Source: Terfezia claveryi (lineage: Eukaryota; Ascomycota; Pezizomycetes; Pezizales; Pezizaceae). From it: DNA of 64,000 nucleotides. The stretch covers positions 1 to 64,000 of the forward strand of contig WHUX01000081.1 in assembly GCA_015179025.1 (NCBI GenBank). Reading direction: 5' to 3'. Each line of letters begins with the position of its first letter. Position 1 is the first letter of the stretch. The notes beneath the pieces were generated by a model. That model saw nothing but the letters and a program-made list of their open reading frames with translations. It did no database searches and was not told the origin of the DNA. A program made the translations under genes and the position numbers. Shown one piece after another: positions 23,900-35,610 of this stretch.

Positions 23900-26138
23900 C
23901 TAATATTTGAAATCCTCATCCAAGTGCAAACCAAATGGCTTTCCTTCAGTAATTCTCCTCAACGGCTCAGTGCGGAAGGGTCCGCCAATGAGATTGGCAG
24001 GATCCTCTGGGACCCTTCGTGACACACCCACCTGAAGGGACTTGAATTTATCGCTCGAGATTTCTTCATTGGCGTTCTTGCCCTACACGTAAAACATCAT
24101 CAGCTCAAGGCCTTCTTAATGAACATAGGATGGTTTTTCAGTACATACCCCCAATGAGTAGCACTTCCACTGCAGGGATTCCGCCAACTTTTGCTCGATG
24201 TTGTCGCTGAGGTTCCGCCCAAGCCCGCTCAGATTCCCCTGTTCGTAGAGCTCTCTCAGCTTTGGAGAAATCAAGGTTGAAGTTGTAACCGTGTGGTGTT
24301 CTGCACCGGCTTTTTCACAGCTCGCGCACCCAGTCTCCAGTGGACTCACAAAGTTTACGATTGAGGTGACCAATACTTCCTTGTTATCCACTTTCAACGA
24401 GATGTCTAGGTAGAAGGGGCCAACTTCATGCCTGGGTATATGACGCGTGTTAGTGAGACCCAGTGAATCAACCACGTACACCCGTACACCCGCGGGCCAT
24501 AGCTTACGTATCATATTTAGCAGTAACTACATATTCATCCACGTCAAGGACAGGGCCCTCAGCAGGCACTATTGGCTGCGAACGACCCTTCGGGGCATCG
24601 GCATATAGATTAGTTACTCTCGCAATTAGGCTCTCTTGGTCCTTGATAAGAGCCAAGTCCGGGTACGTGTATCCCAGATTGTGGGGGTAGCGGCAGCGCT
24701 CAGATGTCCAGAACCCCGTGCGGCTATATCGGAAAGGGATGAGTTCCTTGACGTTGCTCTCATTGTCCATCCATGCATTGTTGTTGGCTGCTTGCCACAT
24801 AGCGCCAATCCGGTCGACATTACTATAAGTATAAATTAGCATTTAAGGTACTGGGGCGCTCGAGAGATATATATAGTATAGGCAAAGAAAAAACACTGAT
24901 GCTCACCAATGCCAAAGGAAGAAGATAGGGTCAAAGCCTGCCGCTGGGACAACTGTCATATTACCATTCTTCGCGCGGTAGCCACCAGTGTTAACATGGA
25001 CACTGCCGTGAACGGCATTCAGATTGTTTCTTGCGGTATCCCCGGAGGCTCCATCACCCTCGGTGAAACCCCCGTAGGAATGGTTGTTGATTATGAGGTC
25101 AATCAGGTTCGCGCGCCAATTGATAGTCTCTGTTCGGAAAAAGCTCTTGAGACTGTTGATGTCGGATTTGCCTGTTTCCCAGGCGAGAACGTTCTGAGGG
25201 TCTTTTGGATTATAGGCCGGTGCGTGTCGTACAGTTCGGGTTTGAATGCTCAACTACGTGTTTAACTTTGGTTAGCACCATGAGCTCCCGACAGTTGTGG
25301 GGATGGGAACAAGCATAGAAAGGGGAATACTCACTGGAAAGCCGCCCACGTTTGGGAGTCCACTTTTTCCTCCTGGAAAAACATATGCATACCATGGGTT
25401 TTGGTCCTTCGAAGATTCCAACGTTTCTTTTAGTGCAGAGTCGGGGAGGCAGCAATAGTCCCTGCCGTTCACAATATTGTTTGAGCGGCGGAGGGCAAAG
25501 TCCCAGTAAGGAAGACGCCAGGTCTCAGCAGCCGTTTTCCACTTGTTCAACTCGTCCGGGTCCGTGACGTTGCTGAGCAGATATTCTGGATCATTCGGGT
25601 CAATGAGTTGGATGATAATGTCGTGTAATGCTTGCTAATTAAACACAGTTGTTGGGATCATCAGCATAGCTCAAGGACAACATTGATCCATATTGCCCAA
25701 CTACATGCAGCCGTAAGGACCATGCCACAAACCTCAATGCAAAGAACATAGACACGGTGCCAGGTGAAAAACAATGGGCCGAAATGGTAGCAATAGTACC
25801 CAGGGTTTCCTGAGCTGATAGTGGCGGGTGGGCCCCCGACAGGAGGCCAGGTTATATTTTCAGGGGCACCATGGATACCTAGAAACGAATATTGCTACCC
25901 AGTTAGAAAACGGCTAATATTACAACACAGAAATCAAGAACCGGACCACACCTGCGATTTGATAATACGACAAAACATCATTCTTGGGTCTCTGGGACAA
26001 TATTTGGAAGGCAGCTATGAACAAGATGCGTTGTTTGTCATCCTTCCAAAAGTCATCGATTTCCTTGCGCGGACTGATGCCGCCTGTCTTGATACCCTGA
26101 ATTAGGTAGACATAGTCTGGGCCGCGTGTGGCTGCCAT
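23900..26138 (-). CDS. Tyrosinase (copy C), seven exons
   Basis: Exons 26138-25952, 25878-25733, 25634-25335, 25253-24907, 24822-24508, 24431-24149 and 24082-23900; 1,761 nt, 586 residues, frame open throughout. Copper A motifs are AGIHGAP, YYCYHF and TWHRVY, with WRLPYWDFA. Copper B motifs are VHGSVHVNTGG and, after splicing, LWHCNVDR. CASC is present in exon 6. Differences from A and B: exon 3 is 8 codons shorter just before NPWYAYVFPGG, exon 5 has 9 extra codons before DEYVVTAKYDT, and a TTG to TAG change ends exon 7 four codons early. These lie outside the copper sites, so an active enzyme is plausible. It starts at MAATRGPD, aligned with MAPKRG in A and B. Confidence 0.92.
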
Positions 26139-29100
26139 CGTGCTTGTAACCTACGTAGGGTCTGAAGTTCTTATGATAGGAATGATGCGTTTACAGTAGA
26201 TTGGTTCTCTCGCGGTTTGCTGCCTCAGTACGGGGTGAAGGCTGTCTTATATAGACTTAGATACAAGTATTAGTTACACTCCTTCCCTTACCACAGACCT
26301 GAAAAGTCTCCCTATTGGAAGCCTGATGGCTATCCTTTCTGCGGCCGGGGCCACTGCTAAGGGATAACCAATGCATGTGTGCAGAGCTGGCGATGTCACA
26401 GTAGCCTAAGGTGAAGCACTATAGTACTTGCAAGCGGGAACGGTGGGGGCACTGCACCCCCAAAACCTGATCTTTGCCTTCAGTAATAGAACCCAATTGG
26501 AAAACTAGTATGGTTGTTTATTTTACCTGCCGTTCAGCTCGCTATCCCACCCACTCAGCTGAGTGCCCCCCTTTGCGCACTTTTCGTCTCTAGCAAACGC
26601 GTACCCTGCAGTCTCAGCTGCTAGAAGTATCCTCGTGCTGCTGACCCCGCTGCAGTGGGTTCCTGGATATGACGCTATCAAACTTGGAAGGCGTATCACA
26701 TACCCCTCAGTGTGAACAATGGGTACCTAGGTCTGGACAGCCTCAATTAAAGGTAGCCCCGCATTGATATAAATTGTCTAATGAGCTACAAAGGCAATTT
26801 GAGAAGTGTAAGAGCGTGGGGTTTTTACAAACAAGCACGCCGCTGATTTTTTATCAATTGATATTGCGGAAAGTGTAATTTAACCTAACTCCCATGGTTG
26901 AGCGTGAGTATCTAGTGGTAAGCTCTTACCCTTTCTATCAGGATCTCCGGCTGTTGCATATAAGACATACCCCACAAGCGGTACCTGGGTACTTAAGGCT
27001 CTCCTCAGCCGCTCCACTACATACTGCTACTGTGCGGATGCAGTTGTTTATCCGATGATATCATCAAATATTATTAGAGAGATTTTGCACCCTTGCGAAA
27101 ATGACAGTAACTACGGTACGCTTAAGACCGACAGTCGTCTGGATATATCTTTGGAGGCTCTTGGCATTGTTGTCCACAACAAACATCGGAGGACGTTGGC
27201 TCTCCACGCGGTATCAGAATGGCCTTACGGGTAACGAATTCAAATTGAACAATATATCATGACCGCTCCTTCCTCTCATATGTGCTTGGAGCTCGATATA
27301 AAGGTGTCCTGTGATCATTGTCATCGGAGGAGGAGGATTGTGCAAGCACTCACTGCACATCCCCCACATGCATGTCATCTGCAGATCTGCCATCGTATGT
27401 TGTTGCACGTTGATGATTACTTAGAAGAGATGTCAATCGGAACTTGCAAAACCTCTGTTTCTACACTTTCGTACGGGATATCTAGCATGCAAGGGTGGCA
27501 AAAAACCTCTCTAACGACTGGGGTGTTTCTTCCTTCCTTCCGGATAGAAGCTAGGGCCTGAACAATTTGATTCACCTTAAAATAAAGAGGTGATCTTGAC
27601 CCTACCTCGCCACAAAGATCACCACAGCTTTCCATCTGAACGCTAATCCTCGTTCTCTCACATTCTTTCCAAATAAACACTCCTAGGCTACCTTCCATGG
27701 TAGGATGCGCCTGGAAAGAGTTTTGGGGGCAAGGTTCTCTGGCTCTAGCAAATTTGCGCTCTCGGTGTCCGGGATATACCGCTCATTCAACATAAGAATA
27801 TTCAAACCAAGATTGGCTTGGGTGATGCTCTGAAACACACCACCAAGGAACCACCAACTGTACATTCTTTCTTGGTCTCAAAGGTCTTCAATTCCACGGC
27901 GACAGTGGCACTGAAAACCTTTGACCTTCTTCCTTTTATCGTGGGGAGATTAGCGAAGTTTTGGTTATTATGCTGAGTCTACCGTACTCCTTATAGAGCT
28001 GGAGTTGATCCCTACCCAGAGTTCATGCTGACTATGATATTGTCCTCAAGAGGGGCTACATATCAGGTCCCTTGTTGCCCACTTGTCGATGTCATACACG
28101 GAGAATACATTGTAAAAATCGCACGCTAAACTATTCGCAACTGCTAAGGTGACTGGGGGTCCAGGTCCAGGTGTAGCTGGACTGTATAGGTATGCAAGTA
28201 AGGAAGTTGACCATATTGGACCCTATGAATTGCAGATATAGCCTGATCTAAATTAACATTGCTGATGATTTCAAGGTCCGGTGTCTACGACCTGATATCT
28301 GACAATTTCTTCCCTTATGAAGTATAGATCAACTTAATTCTTAGTCCCTTATCCAGTGTCCGAAGAGGGGCATAGATCGTCTTCATTGTCGTCTCACGCT
28401 CGAGTTTTGTTGGCGTTCTCTTGCACCATAACTTAGAAAGGTTTTGCACCCTTGGGAAAATGAAGTAACTACAGAACATTACAGAAACCCGACTAGCTAA
28501 TGCACCTGCAAGGTCTGTGCTTAAGCCCGACGAGGATAAAAAGATGTGGAATTGACATCGATGTCGTCCGAACTCTGGATATTTTTGGAGGCTCTTGGCA
28601 TTGTTGTCCGCAACAAATATCTGAAGACGGTTATATCAGAATGGCCCTACGAGTAATGAATCCAAATATTACATCAAGCCCCACATCAAGCTCGTAAATC
28701 CTATACAAAGATTTTAAACAATATTTCAATGACCGCTCCTTACTCTCATATGTGATTGGAGCTCGTTATGGAGGTGTCCTGTGATCACTGTCATCGGAGG
28801 AGGGCAAGCCCTTGATGCCCTATCATCAACATCCGCCACATCAGCATGTCATCTTTCCGTACTCACAGAGGTCCAAGTGCGCTAGCTGGGTTGTGAGATA
28901 TTTACCGTGCAAGAGAGCAAAACCTCTCTGTTAAACGGGAGCTTGTGCCGTTAAGTTGGTGGAGGTTGTAAAACCTGTATCATATACCCGCCTTAATTTA
29001 TTACTGATACTATGCCCAGAGGAGCTAAGTGATTGACGTTGCCGCGATTGCAGCAATTACAACTTGGAGAATATAGGAATGAATTGGAATACCCTCCGAA

Positions 29101-29166
29101 TCGATCTTTCACAGAGTTTGGTTGGTATTAAGAGAATACCTACCATGTTTAGATTCTTGATATAAG
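26139..29166. other. Upstream and decayed block of unit C
   Basis: Parallels 2,427-7,600 of unit A but with the YSWW-type stretch on the minus strand (27,683-27,865), followed on that strand by a stretch reading KVNQIVQALASIRKEGRN (about 27,430-27,580). At about 28,120-28,250 the plus strand can be read AKLFATAKVTGGPGPGVAGL. These fragments recur in A, so they likely come from an ancestral gene, but I cannot assemble an intact product or name a family. Confidence 0.5.
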
Positions 29167-29310
29167 CTTCTTTTTTTTTTCTTTTTAATACTCAGTACTC
29201 ATGCGGTCCCAGTAAGGGACCATAATGAGCCACCCTGGGACCCAGGTGGATTCAGGACAAGGCAAGTTAATCTGCCAGGTCCAGCGGATATGTGCAGCAA
29301 GGTAAACTCG
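29167..29310 (-). mobile_element. LINE 3' tail, minus orientation
   Basis: Poly-T then AATACTCAGTACTCATGCGG, then GGTCCCAGTAAGGGACC, a CCTGGGACCCAGG hairpin and GGACAAGGCAAGTTAATC. The best preserved of the three unit-shared copies. Confidence 0.8.
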
Positions 29311-29861
29311 AGTGCTAATACAAAAGCAAAGTCAAAAGAAGCAAAGTGACGCAGTGACTCAAGAATCGACAGAGCAAAATGACGTAAAACAATCTAAATA
29401 AACCCGCACAAGACTCAAAATATTACAGTAGACTCGAGTGCATCGGCAAAATCGGCAAAATCGTGGACAAAGGTGGAAGTGCAGGACTGGAGAAAACCTG
29501 AGCATGAGAATACATTCGATATAAAAAATGTGATCCCCTCGGCCCCAATACAAACTATTTGATAAAGGTAACGTCACCATATGTATTCTTGGCCTTTCCC
29601 CTCTGTACTAATACTCTTCTGGTAATCTAACCGATACTTAGGGACTAGTCTGGTTGGCACCTTAGGGACTAGGTAAGTAGTCTGGAGAGTCTTGCCACAC
29701 AGGGACTCCCCTGCCATATACCGTTGAGACTCGAGTTATTCGGCAGCGCTATCACCATACATACATATGCGTGGGGCACGTAGATCATAAGCCATGGCTG
29801 ACATGAAACATCAATTTGAGCGCAACTAAAGTTCAGTATGAAGAGTAAAAACAATGAAATC

Positions 29862-30170
29862 TAAAGTGAGTCTTCTGCCGGCTTTTCAGGTAACGCATAA
29901 AAAATCACCAATATCGCTACCAGTACTCGTACCAACTTTGAGCCTTTACTTTGTAGGTAGCTCATGATACCGTCTTCCATCCACTGGTCCAAGGTCCTAG
30001 AATGCCTTCTGAATCATAGCTTCTTTGTCTTTGCAAAATTGAGACCATGCAGTTGAGTTGTCATGATCCGCCAGTCTTCCAACTGACAAGACAAGACCGG
30101 AATTCTCACGCTCCTGTGTAACTACAGTAGCTGCCCCGAGGCCAGTGTTCTTCAGTGATATCACACATGA
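29862..30170 (-). pseudogene. Conserved ORF block, copy C, frame-broken
   Basis: Corresponds to 8,644-9,016 and 21,111-21,440. Deletions after GRRYHEL and a shifted end show that this copy no longer encodes the HTLPEEPAEGLL end. Residual frame: RLADHDNSTAWSQFCKDKEA. Confidence 0.4.
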
Positions 30171-30538
30171 TAAAGTGGTTCGATCATCTGTATCATCACT
30201 TCAATTTATTTAGTCTTGCTATAGCTTCTCTCTCTTTGCTGGACTGGGACGGTGGTGGAGGACTCTCCGAGCTAATGGCTTTGGTTTAGGCCCATACCGG
30301 GTTGTAGTGGTTGGAGGAAGCCCGCCTTATGGACTTCTGCAGCTATATTCACCGACAGCGCTTGTAGAGGCTTCCTTGAAGGCATTATGATAACTAGGTA
30401 CAGTGCCTACATTTTCCATCTCCGACGTTCACATAAGAATGAGCACAGGCATGTCTCATAAAAACCGTTATGTCTGCATATGCAGTTCACATTGAAATCA
30501 CGCTACCGAATAAACTCGAGTCTACGGTATACGGTATA

Positions 30539-30693
30539 GGGAAAACTGGTGAATAAGACTCCTTGCTTGTAACTGAATCATACTCTCAAAATCCGAGTCA
30601 AGGACGCTAATCTGCCCACAACTAGTAACGCGCCTACCACAAAAAAGGAAAGAGCAAAGATATAGACAAGGAGTCTTATTCACCAGTTTTCCC
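30539..30693. mobile_element. 155-bp MITE private to unit C
   Basis: GGGAAAACTGGTGAATAAGA at the left end is the exact complement of TCTTATTCACCAGTTTTCCC at the right end. The repeat extends inward through CTCCTTG, giving 27-bp arms. It is a deletion relative of 14,847-15,361, and both contain CGAGTCAAGGACGCTAATCT. Absent from unit B near 21,640. A clear target duplication was not identified. Confidence 0.88.
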
Positions 30694-31024
30694 GGTATTG
30701 GATAAAGATGTGACCCAGCAGGTTCTCGTGCCCAAGACCGGTTTACCCCACAAAGTTCATCCCACAAAGATCTGGGCACAATACCCAGCTGCCCGATGAC
30801 ATGCTTATTTCGAGAGTTTATAAACAAGGTTAAATGGACTCGTGGCATGAAACCAGCTAGAAGCATGGATATTGCTGCGAGTTCCCGTCCGATAGTCTGG
30901 TTGGTAACCAGACTAACCGTCCGAACTTAAGAACACCGGACCCCCCAGAATAGGTTTAATATGTATATGCATGTATTAGGGGCTAGTTGGGGTTCAGATA
31001 TAACTCTTGGTGAATTGAGACTTA

Positions 31025-31092
31025 TTCCTCATAGCCCCCCTAACAGGGCCGCATAGGAGTATCAAGTATTTAAAAAAAGAAAAAAAAAATAG
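31025..31092 (+). mobile_element. Very short LINE tail
   Basis: Reads CTCATAGCCCCCCTAACAGG, then GCCGCATAGGAGTATCAAGT and a poly(A)-rich end. It is a 5'-truncated copy of the LINE family end. Confidence 0.75.
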
Positions 31093-32654
31093 GATCAACA
31101 TTGAAACGTCGGAACCATCAGCAGTAGTAGATGTCAGTTCTGGTACCCACCACATATATCAGAAGTCTCTTCCGTAGATCAGGAATCCACGACATCACCT
31201 TTTGTAATGAAAAATCCATCTGTCCACGTCTTTCGATGCCATCCGGTCCCACCTCTCGAGAGCATACCTGTTCATCTTTTACTCCCAGGGATAGCTCTTC
31301 CGACTATTTTTCTGGGGTTGGGGCGCCATTGTATCTCCCAGCGTCCATCTTTTAAACAGAATACTAATGCCCTCCGGGTCTTCTGTTTCTGAATATATCG
31401 CTTCCTCTCTTTTGATTGCAATAGCAGTTGTTGGGTATTTTGGCACTTGTGGCCCATAAAAAGTCAAAGCGGAGACGGTTCGGGGTATAGGTAATGGACC
31501 TGGGCGTAATTTAGCCGGAATCGAGATACCTGTGATGCTTACACTAAGACATTATTGTAATGTGCCGTTGTCAGACGCAGACCCCGGCCCACATTCGAAA
31601 TTAAGAATCGGTTCTTGATTTCGAACTACTGCGGTAGAATAAGGCTGATCTCATCTCTCACATGGACACAAACCCCTGATCCCTTGCTACATATGGATAT
31701 CCCCCCTTACTGAATTGAACATTCGAATTCCCTGCCGGACCTATCCCAATAGGTAGGCCTGCATATGATTATTGGAAAAGCTAACAAGGGTGTATGAAAT
31801 TTTGAAGTACAGACTAACGGACAGCAGCTGCATCAACTCTATCTTTCTTCCACTGTAGCATATGTCGACACTAAGCTTTTGAATGCCAATGTCCTCGCAT
31901 ATGCGGTCTTTTTCCCCGCTCTAACCTTTGCTGGAATGCTTTACTCAATACAGTATCCCACAAGAGTCTAATCTCACGTTGTCACAGTCGGCAATGTCTC
32001 GTCACCATTCCCAGCCTCTAGAAAACGGATCAGGACATTAACTAGCAAAATTCATTTCTGAATATATAAGATGATGCGGATTGTAATAGGAACATGTGGC
32101 CGGAACGCGTATGTGTGCGTGAATGATTAGCACTGTAATAATAGGAATGCGTGGCCGGAAGGCTTGTCAATGTTACGAGTTCAGGTAAATGAAATAGTAT
32201 TCGATAACAGGTCTCGAACAGAACAGTGCTTGGGTCTTGCCCTCTCAACACGAAGGTAATTTCCTGGTATTACCCCATATTTCTTACCAGACGGTCGATT
32301 GACATCATTGATCGATCGTCGTCAACATCATACCACACTTATACTCCTATGTCGACCCAGTTGTATGTCAACGTCATAACGTCGGCGAGACGGATCCTCG
32401 GATCGTTCCAAAGCCTAGTATAGATAGTTTTATCGCTAACGGACTACGATTCCGGTTCGAAGGCAGCTTATTGATGCGCAATACCATTGCACATTTGGTA
32501 CGTGTCTTGTATTGCGAACGGCTCCATAACTCCTTACTGTTCCGGCCCGACCCTCTACTATCTGTATAGAGATCTGCCTTGCTGCCCTAATGATTGATCA
32601 GGCCATATCGCCACTTGAGTCCATTCTACAGTTGTTCTTTTTGTCCTTTGCTTC

Positions 32655-32780
32655 CCGCGCGCCGGGCCTGGCACATTAACTTGCCTGGTCCTGAATCCAC
32701 CCGGGTTTCCGGGTGGCTCCTCATGGTCCCCTTATTGGGACCGAATAGGAGTAACAAGTATTTAAAATAAAAAAAAAAGA
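32655..32780 (+). mobile_element. LINE 3' tail, plus orientation
   Basis: Carries the full tail arrangement: ATTAACTTGCCTGGTCCTGA, the hairpin CACCCGGGTTTCCGGGTG, GGTCCCCTTATTGGGACC and GGAGTAACAAGTATTTAAAA. Useful as the reference for the family. Confidence 0.85.
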
Positions 32781-32958
32781 TCAGGCCATATACCTGGCAC
32801 AGGATTACGGGTGCAGCGTCGGGACTCGATTTCCCAAATGCGCCTCACACGCATTTGGAGACCTCTTGTAATCGAGCTCGTAACACATTGCCCATGATAG
32901 GGGATATTCTTCTACCAAAGACCTACTTCTTTTTGTACCAGGGCAAGTCTTATTCCTA

Positions 32959-33390
32959 CAGATGACGCTCAATACAAGCATATCGTCCGGACGGCGAGGA
33001 ATATGCTTATAACCAATATATTCTTATATCACGAGAAAATGAGTAAGTATAGAATAAATTCGGAAAAGTTGCAGAATAGCATTATCAATATGACAGAAGT
33101 ATACAGGAGGCAAATAAAGAGATATACGGAAGTACAGGGGCCAGAATCTCAAGAGGAGGAGAGCCATAATTTGCAAAGTAGCGATTGTGTATTGAGCTTC
33201 GTTATGTCGTAACAATTCTTCGCCAACGTTGCAGAGCGGGGTTATTTCTTATCGATAAGCCTCTCTTTGTGGCTTAGTGCGTCGCTTGATACAAGCATAC
33301 TATGGTGAATAAGCGAAAAAAATAAGAATATTCTAGTATCCAAAATATGCTTATTTACTATGTGGGTATGCTTGTATCGAGCGTCATCTG
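32959..33390. mobile_element. 432-bp TA-flanked TIR element
   Basis: CAGATGACGCTCAATACAAG at the left and the complement of CTTGTATCGAGCGTCATCTG at the right (one mismatch), with TA on both sides (32,957-32,958 and 33,391-33,392). An internal 69-codon plus-strand ORF (33,003-33,212, including KMSKYRINSEKLQNSII) may be a transposase remnant. Non-autonomous Tc1/mariner-superfamily type. Confidence 0.85.
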
Positions 33391-33659
33391 TATATACATA
33401 TAATAAGGGTATTCTTATATCAAAAATCTTATACGAGAATATATTGATAGTTCATATACAGCCATCTTGTTACACAACCGCACGATCCCGGTCCCTGGCA
33501 TTCAACTTTCAAGGTTCTGATATTTATTATTGATTCATTTAGTCAAGTGATCTTTAAGAAAGTCGAATTTTCCTCCAAAAGAGCCTGAGTATGCAGTCTC
33601 ATAAATACGAAACAGGTAAAAGTTCAGATGCAAAAAATAATGGGTGTAGCTTTGGATAG

Positions 33660-34640
33660 CGAACAGTTCAGGGGGGATTTAAAAAATAATATACCGTAGA
33701 ATTCGTCCGATAAGATAGTAATATTGTTTAGGACAGTAATCGCGAATAGGACCGTGATACAACCCGGCTGCAAAAGACACTGTAGGGGTACCGCCAATAC
33801 GACAGTATAAGGTTGCTAGAAGGTTAGGGATTCCAAATGGTGAAGGTTTTGTTATGTTTGTCTCCAACCTTATCTTCACTGCAACAACAATGTCGTTCAG
33901 CAATGCCACCAAAACGACCTGGTCCCATACTTGAAAACACTGTCAAGCGGCCTCGTTAACAGTTCGCTTTGAACAGGACCAAAGCGTTTGAACCAGAACA
34001 GGCAGTAGAAGTGACTACAAATGTGGAAGCTACTAATGAACTAGCAGATTCATACATTTGCTTGCCTGCCTATTACAGGTCAGCGGAGAAAGCAGTATAC
34101 ACGGGATTTTAAGCTAGCAACAATTACATACTAGAGGAAATACTCTATACTAACTTTTAGAAGGGTTGGGATTAAGCAAGTATGCTATTGCTAACGGTTG
34201 AAAATTTCCGAGTGGATGCATCAGAAATGAAGCTCTTATTCTTGCAATGAGAGGCAAACAAAAAAAAAAAGCAAACTACAGCTCGAATGGCACAGTTCCC
34301 GGAAATGGAAAATTATATCCATGAAAAGTTTCTGAAGCTACGTGAAGCTGGAGTGAAAATAGGGCGGTCATGGTTTATTGCAGAGGCAAAAGCCTGGTTT
34401 GAAGCTTCATACCCAGAGCGTATTCAAGTAGATGCTTTATTTCAGAAAGCGAGATGATGAGTACGATCCTGAGTCCAATTCTGGAGAGGAAGATGCAGTG
34501 GGGGAGAAAGTTCAAGCATAACGGCTGAGGGTGGTAGAGTGTTAAATTTAATAGCTGGACCCTGTTAGATAGCGCTAAGTAGTATAAGAAAGTAACCGTA
34601 TTTAAAACAGTAATCGCGAATAGCACGGTGAGGATGCTAC
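33660..34640 (+). pseudogene. Internally deleted pogo-type transposon remnant
   Basis: At 34,287-34,457 a 56-codon stretch reads MAQFPEMENYIHEKFLKLRE, then AGVKIGRSWF and ASYPERIQV. This resembles the CENP-B-type helix-turn-helix domain at the start of fungal pogo/Tigger transposases. Immediately after, in another frame, is an acidic end (DDEYDPESNSGEEDAVGE). The DDE core is missing. ACAGTAATCGCGAATAG occurs near both ends of the region as a direct repeat. Confidence 0.55.
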
Positions 34641-34656
34641 AGGCAAAACAAACGTG

Positions 34657-35251
34657 CAGTGAACAGGCGTTATAAGCAACTCCTGGGGACCGGGAAAAAG
34701 TTGCTTATAGGGCGAGTTTTCTTATAACGCGAGATGCATACAAAAATTGGGAAATGTCCAGGAGAGGCCTAAAAAAACCCGTGATACGGTGATAGCAGTC
34801 TAATGGTGTGCCCCCGAGCCATGCCTTGTAGAGTCTCAATATCTCGCTTTTCTCGATACAGAACGGCCTCCACCTTCTCTACTCGCGGTGAATTGACATG
34901 AGGATTTTGAAGACGAAAGAGACGTAGGGCTTCAAGACCTTCAAGTGCAGCTTGATAGGAAATAATAGGTACTTCTTGTATACCTTTCGGATCGGAATCA
35001 GAATCCTAAAGTGAAATAGGCTCATATGTATCTAAATTAGGAAACTGACCAATAGTGCCTCTGCCAACCATACTCGTGATATAAGCAACTTTTTTTTTTA
35101 TATGTACTGTATTACTAAGCCAATATCTAAGAAACTTGCCTATAACCCGGGTTTCTTATTTCCCCTTACAAATTCTGTCGGGACCGGAGAATAGTTGCTT
35201 ATATCGCGAGGTTTCTTATATCGTTGGATTTCTTAAAACGCGAGTTCACTG
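34657..35251. mobile_element. Pogo/Tigger-type deletion derivative, 595 bp
   Basis: Ends CAGTGAACAGGCGTTATAAG and, inverted, CAGTGAACTCGCGTTTTAAG, with inverted subterminal blocks GTTGCTTATA and GGGACCGG. On the minus strand at about 34,800-34,980 it encodes ISYQAALEGLEALRLFRLQN, the typical C-terminal part of Tigger/pogo transposases in fungi, followed by EKRDIETLQGMARG. The catalytic domain is deleted. Confidence 0.8.
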
Positions 35252-35454
35252 TACTGTGTTTAAAGACTACAGGTTTATCGGGCGATGTCTACGTTAGTCT
35301 AGTTGATGAATCGTACACCTGCAGCATGAGCAACCACTGTCCTGGTTAGAGGAGATAATGAAAAGGTGAATCAGTGAGGAACGAAAACTCTGATGTGAGT
35401 AAAAAACCATAGCGGGGAGGTGGACAACGAAAGAACAGACTTTGGACTCTAGAG

Positions 35455-35459
<5 letters not shown>

Positions 35460-35489
<30 letters not shown>

Positions 35490-35610
35490 ACTTGTGACTC
35501 CTATGCGGCCCCATCAGGGGGCCATGAGGAGCCACTCGGAAGCCCGAGTGGATTCAAGGGAAGAGCAAGTTAATCTGCCAACCCTGCGCAAATAGGTACA
35601 AATGAGGGGG
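35460..35610 (-). mobile_element. LINE 3' tail, minus orientation
   Basis: A T-run of about 27 bases, then AAATACTTGTGACTCCTATG, the CCCATCAGGGGG hairpin, CCACTCGGAAGCCCGAGTGG and GAGCAAGTTAATCTGCC. A second, more diverged tail-like stretch occurs near 35,945-36,010. Confidence 0.8.

Larger units (their letters stand above)
23720..32960. repeat. Segmental duplication unit C
   Basis: Third unit, directly after B in the same orientation. It contains the tyrosinase gene (23,900-26,138), two copies of the CTTTGGAGGCTCTTGGCATT motif block (near 27,150 and 28,580), the shared LINE-tail block, the ORF block (29,862-30,170), a private 155-bp MITE and two plus-strand LINE tails. Similarity to B ends around GATATTCTTCTACCAAAGAC near 32,905-32,925. 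Confidence 0.8.

Noticed and set aside
32440..32475. Second tRNA B-box-like stretch (GGTTCGAAGGC)
   Set aside because: No acceptor-stem pairing or A-box visible.
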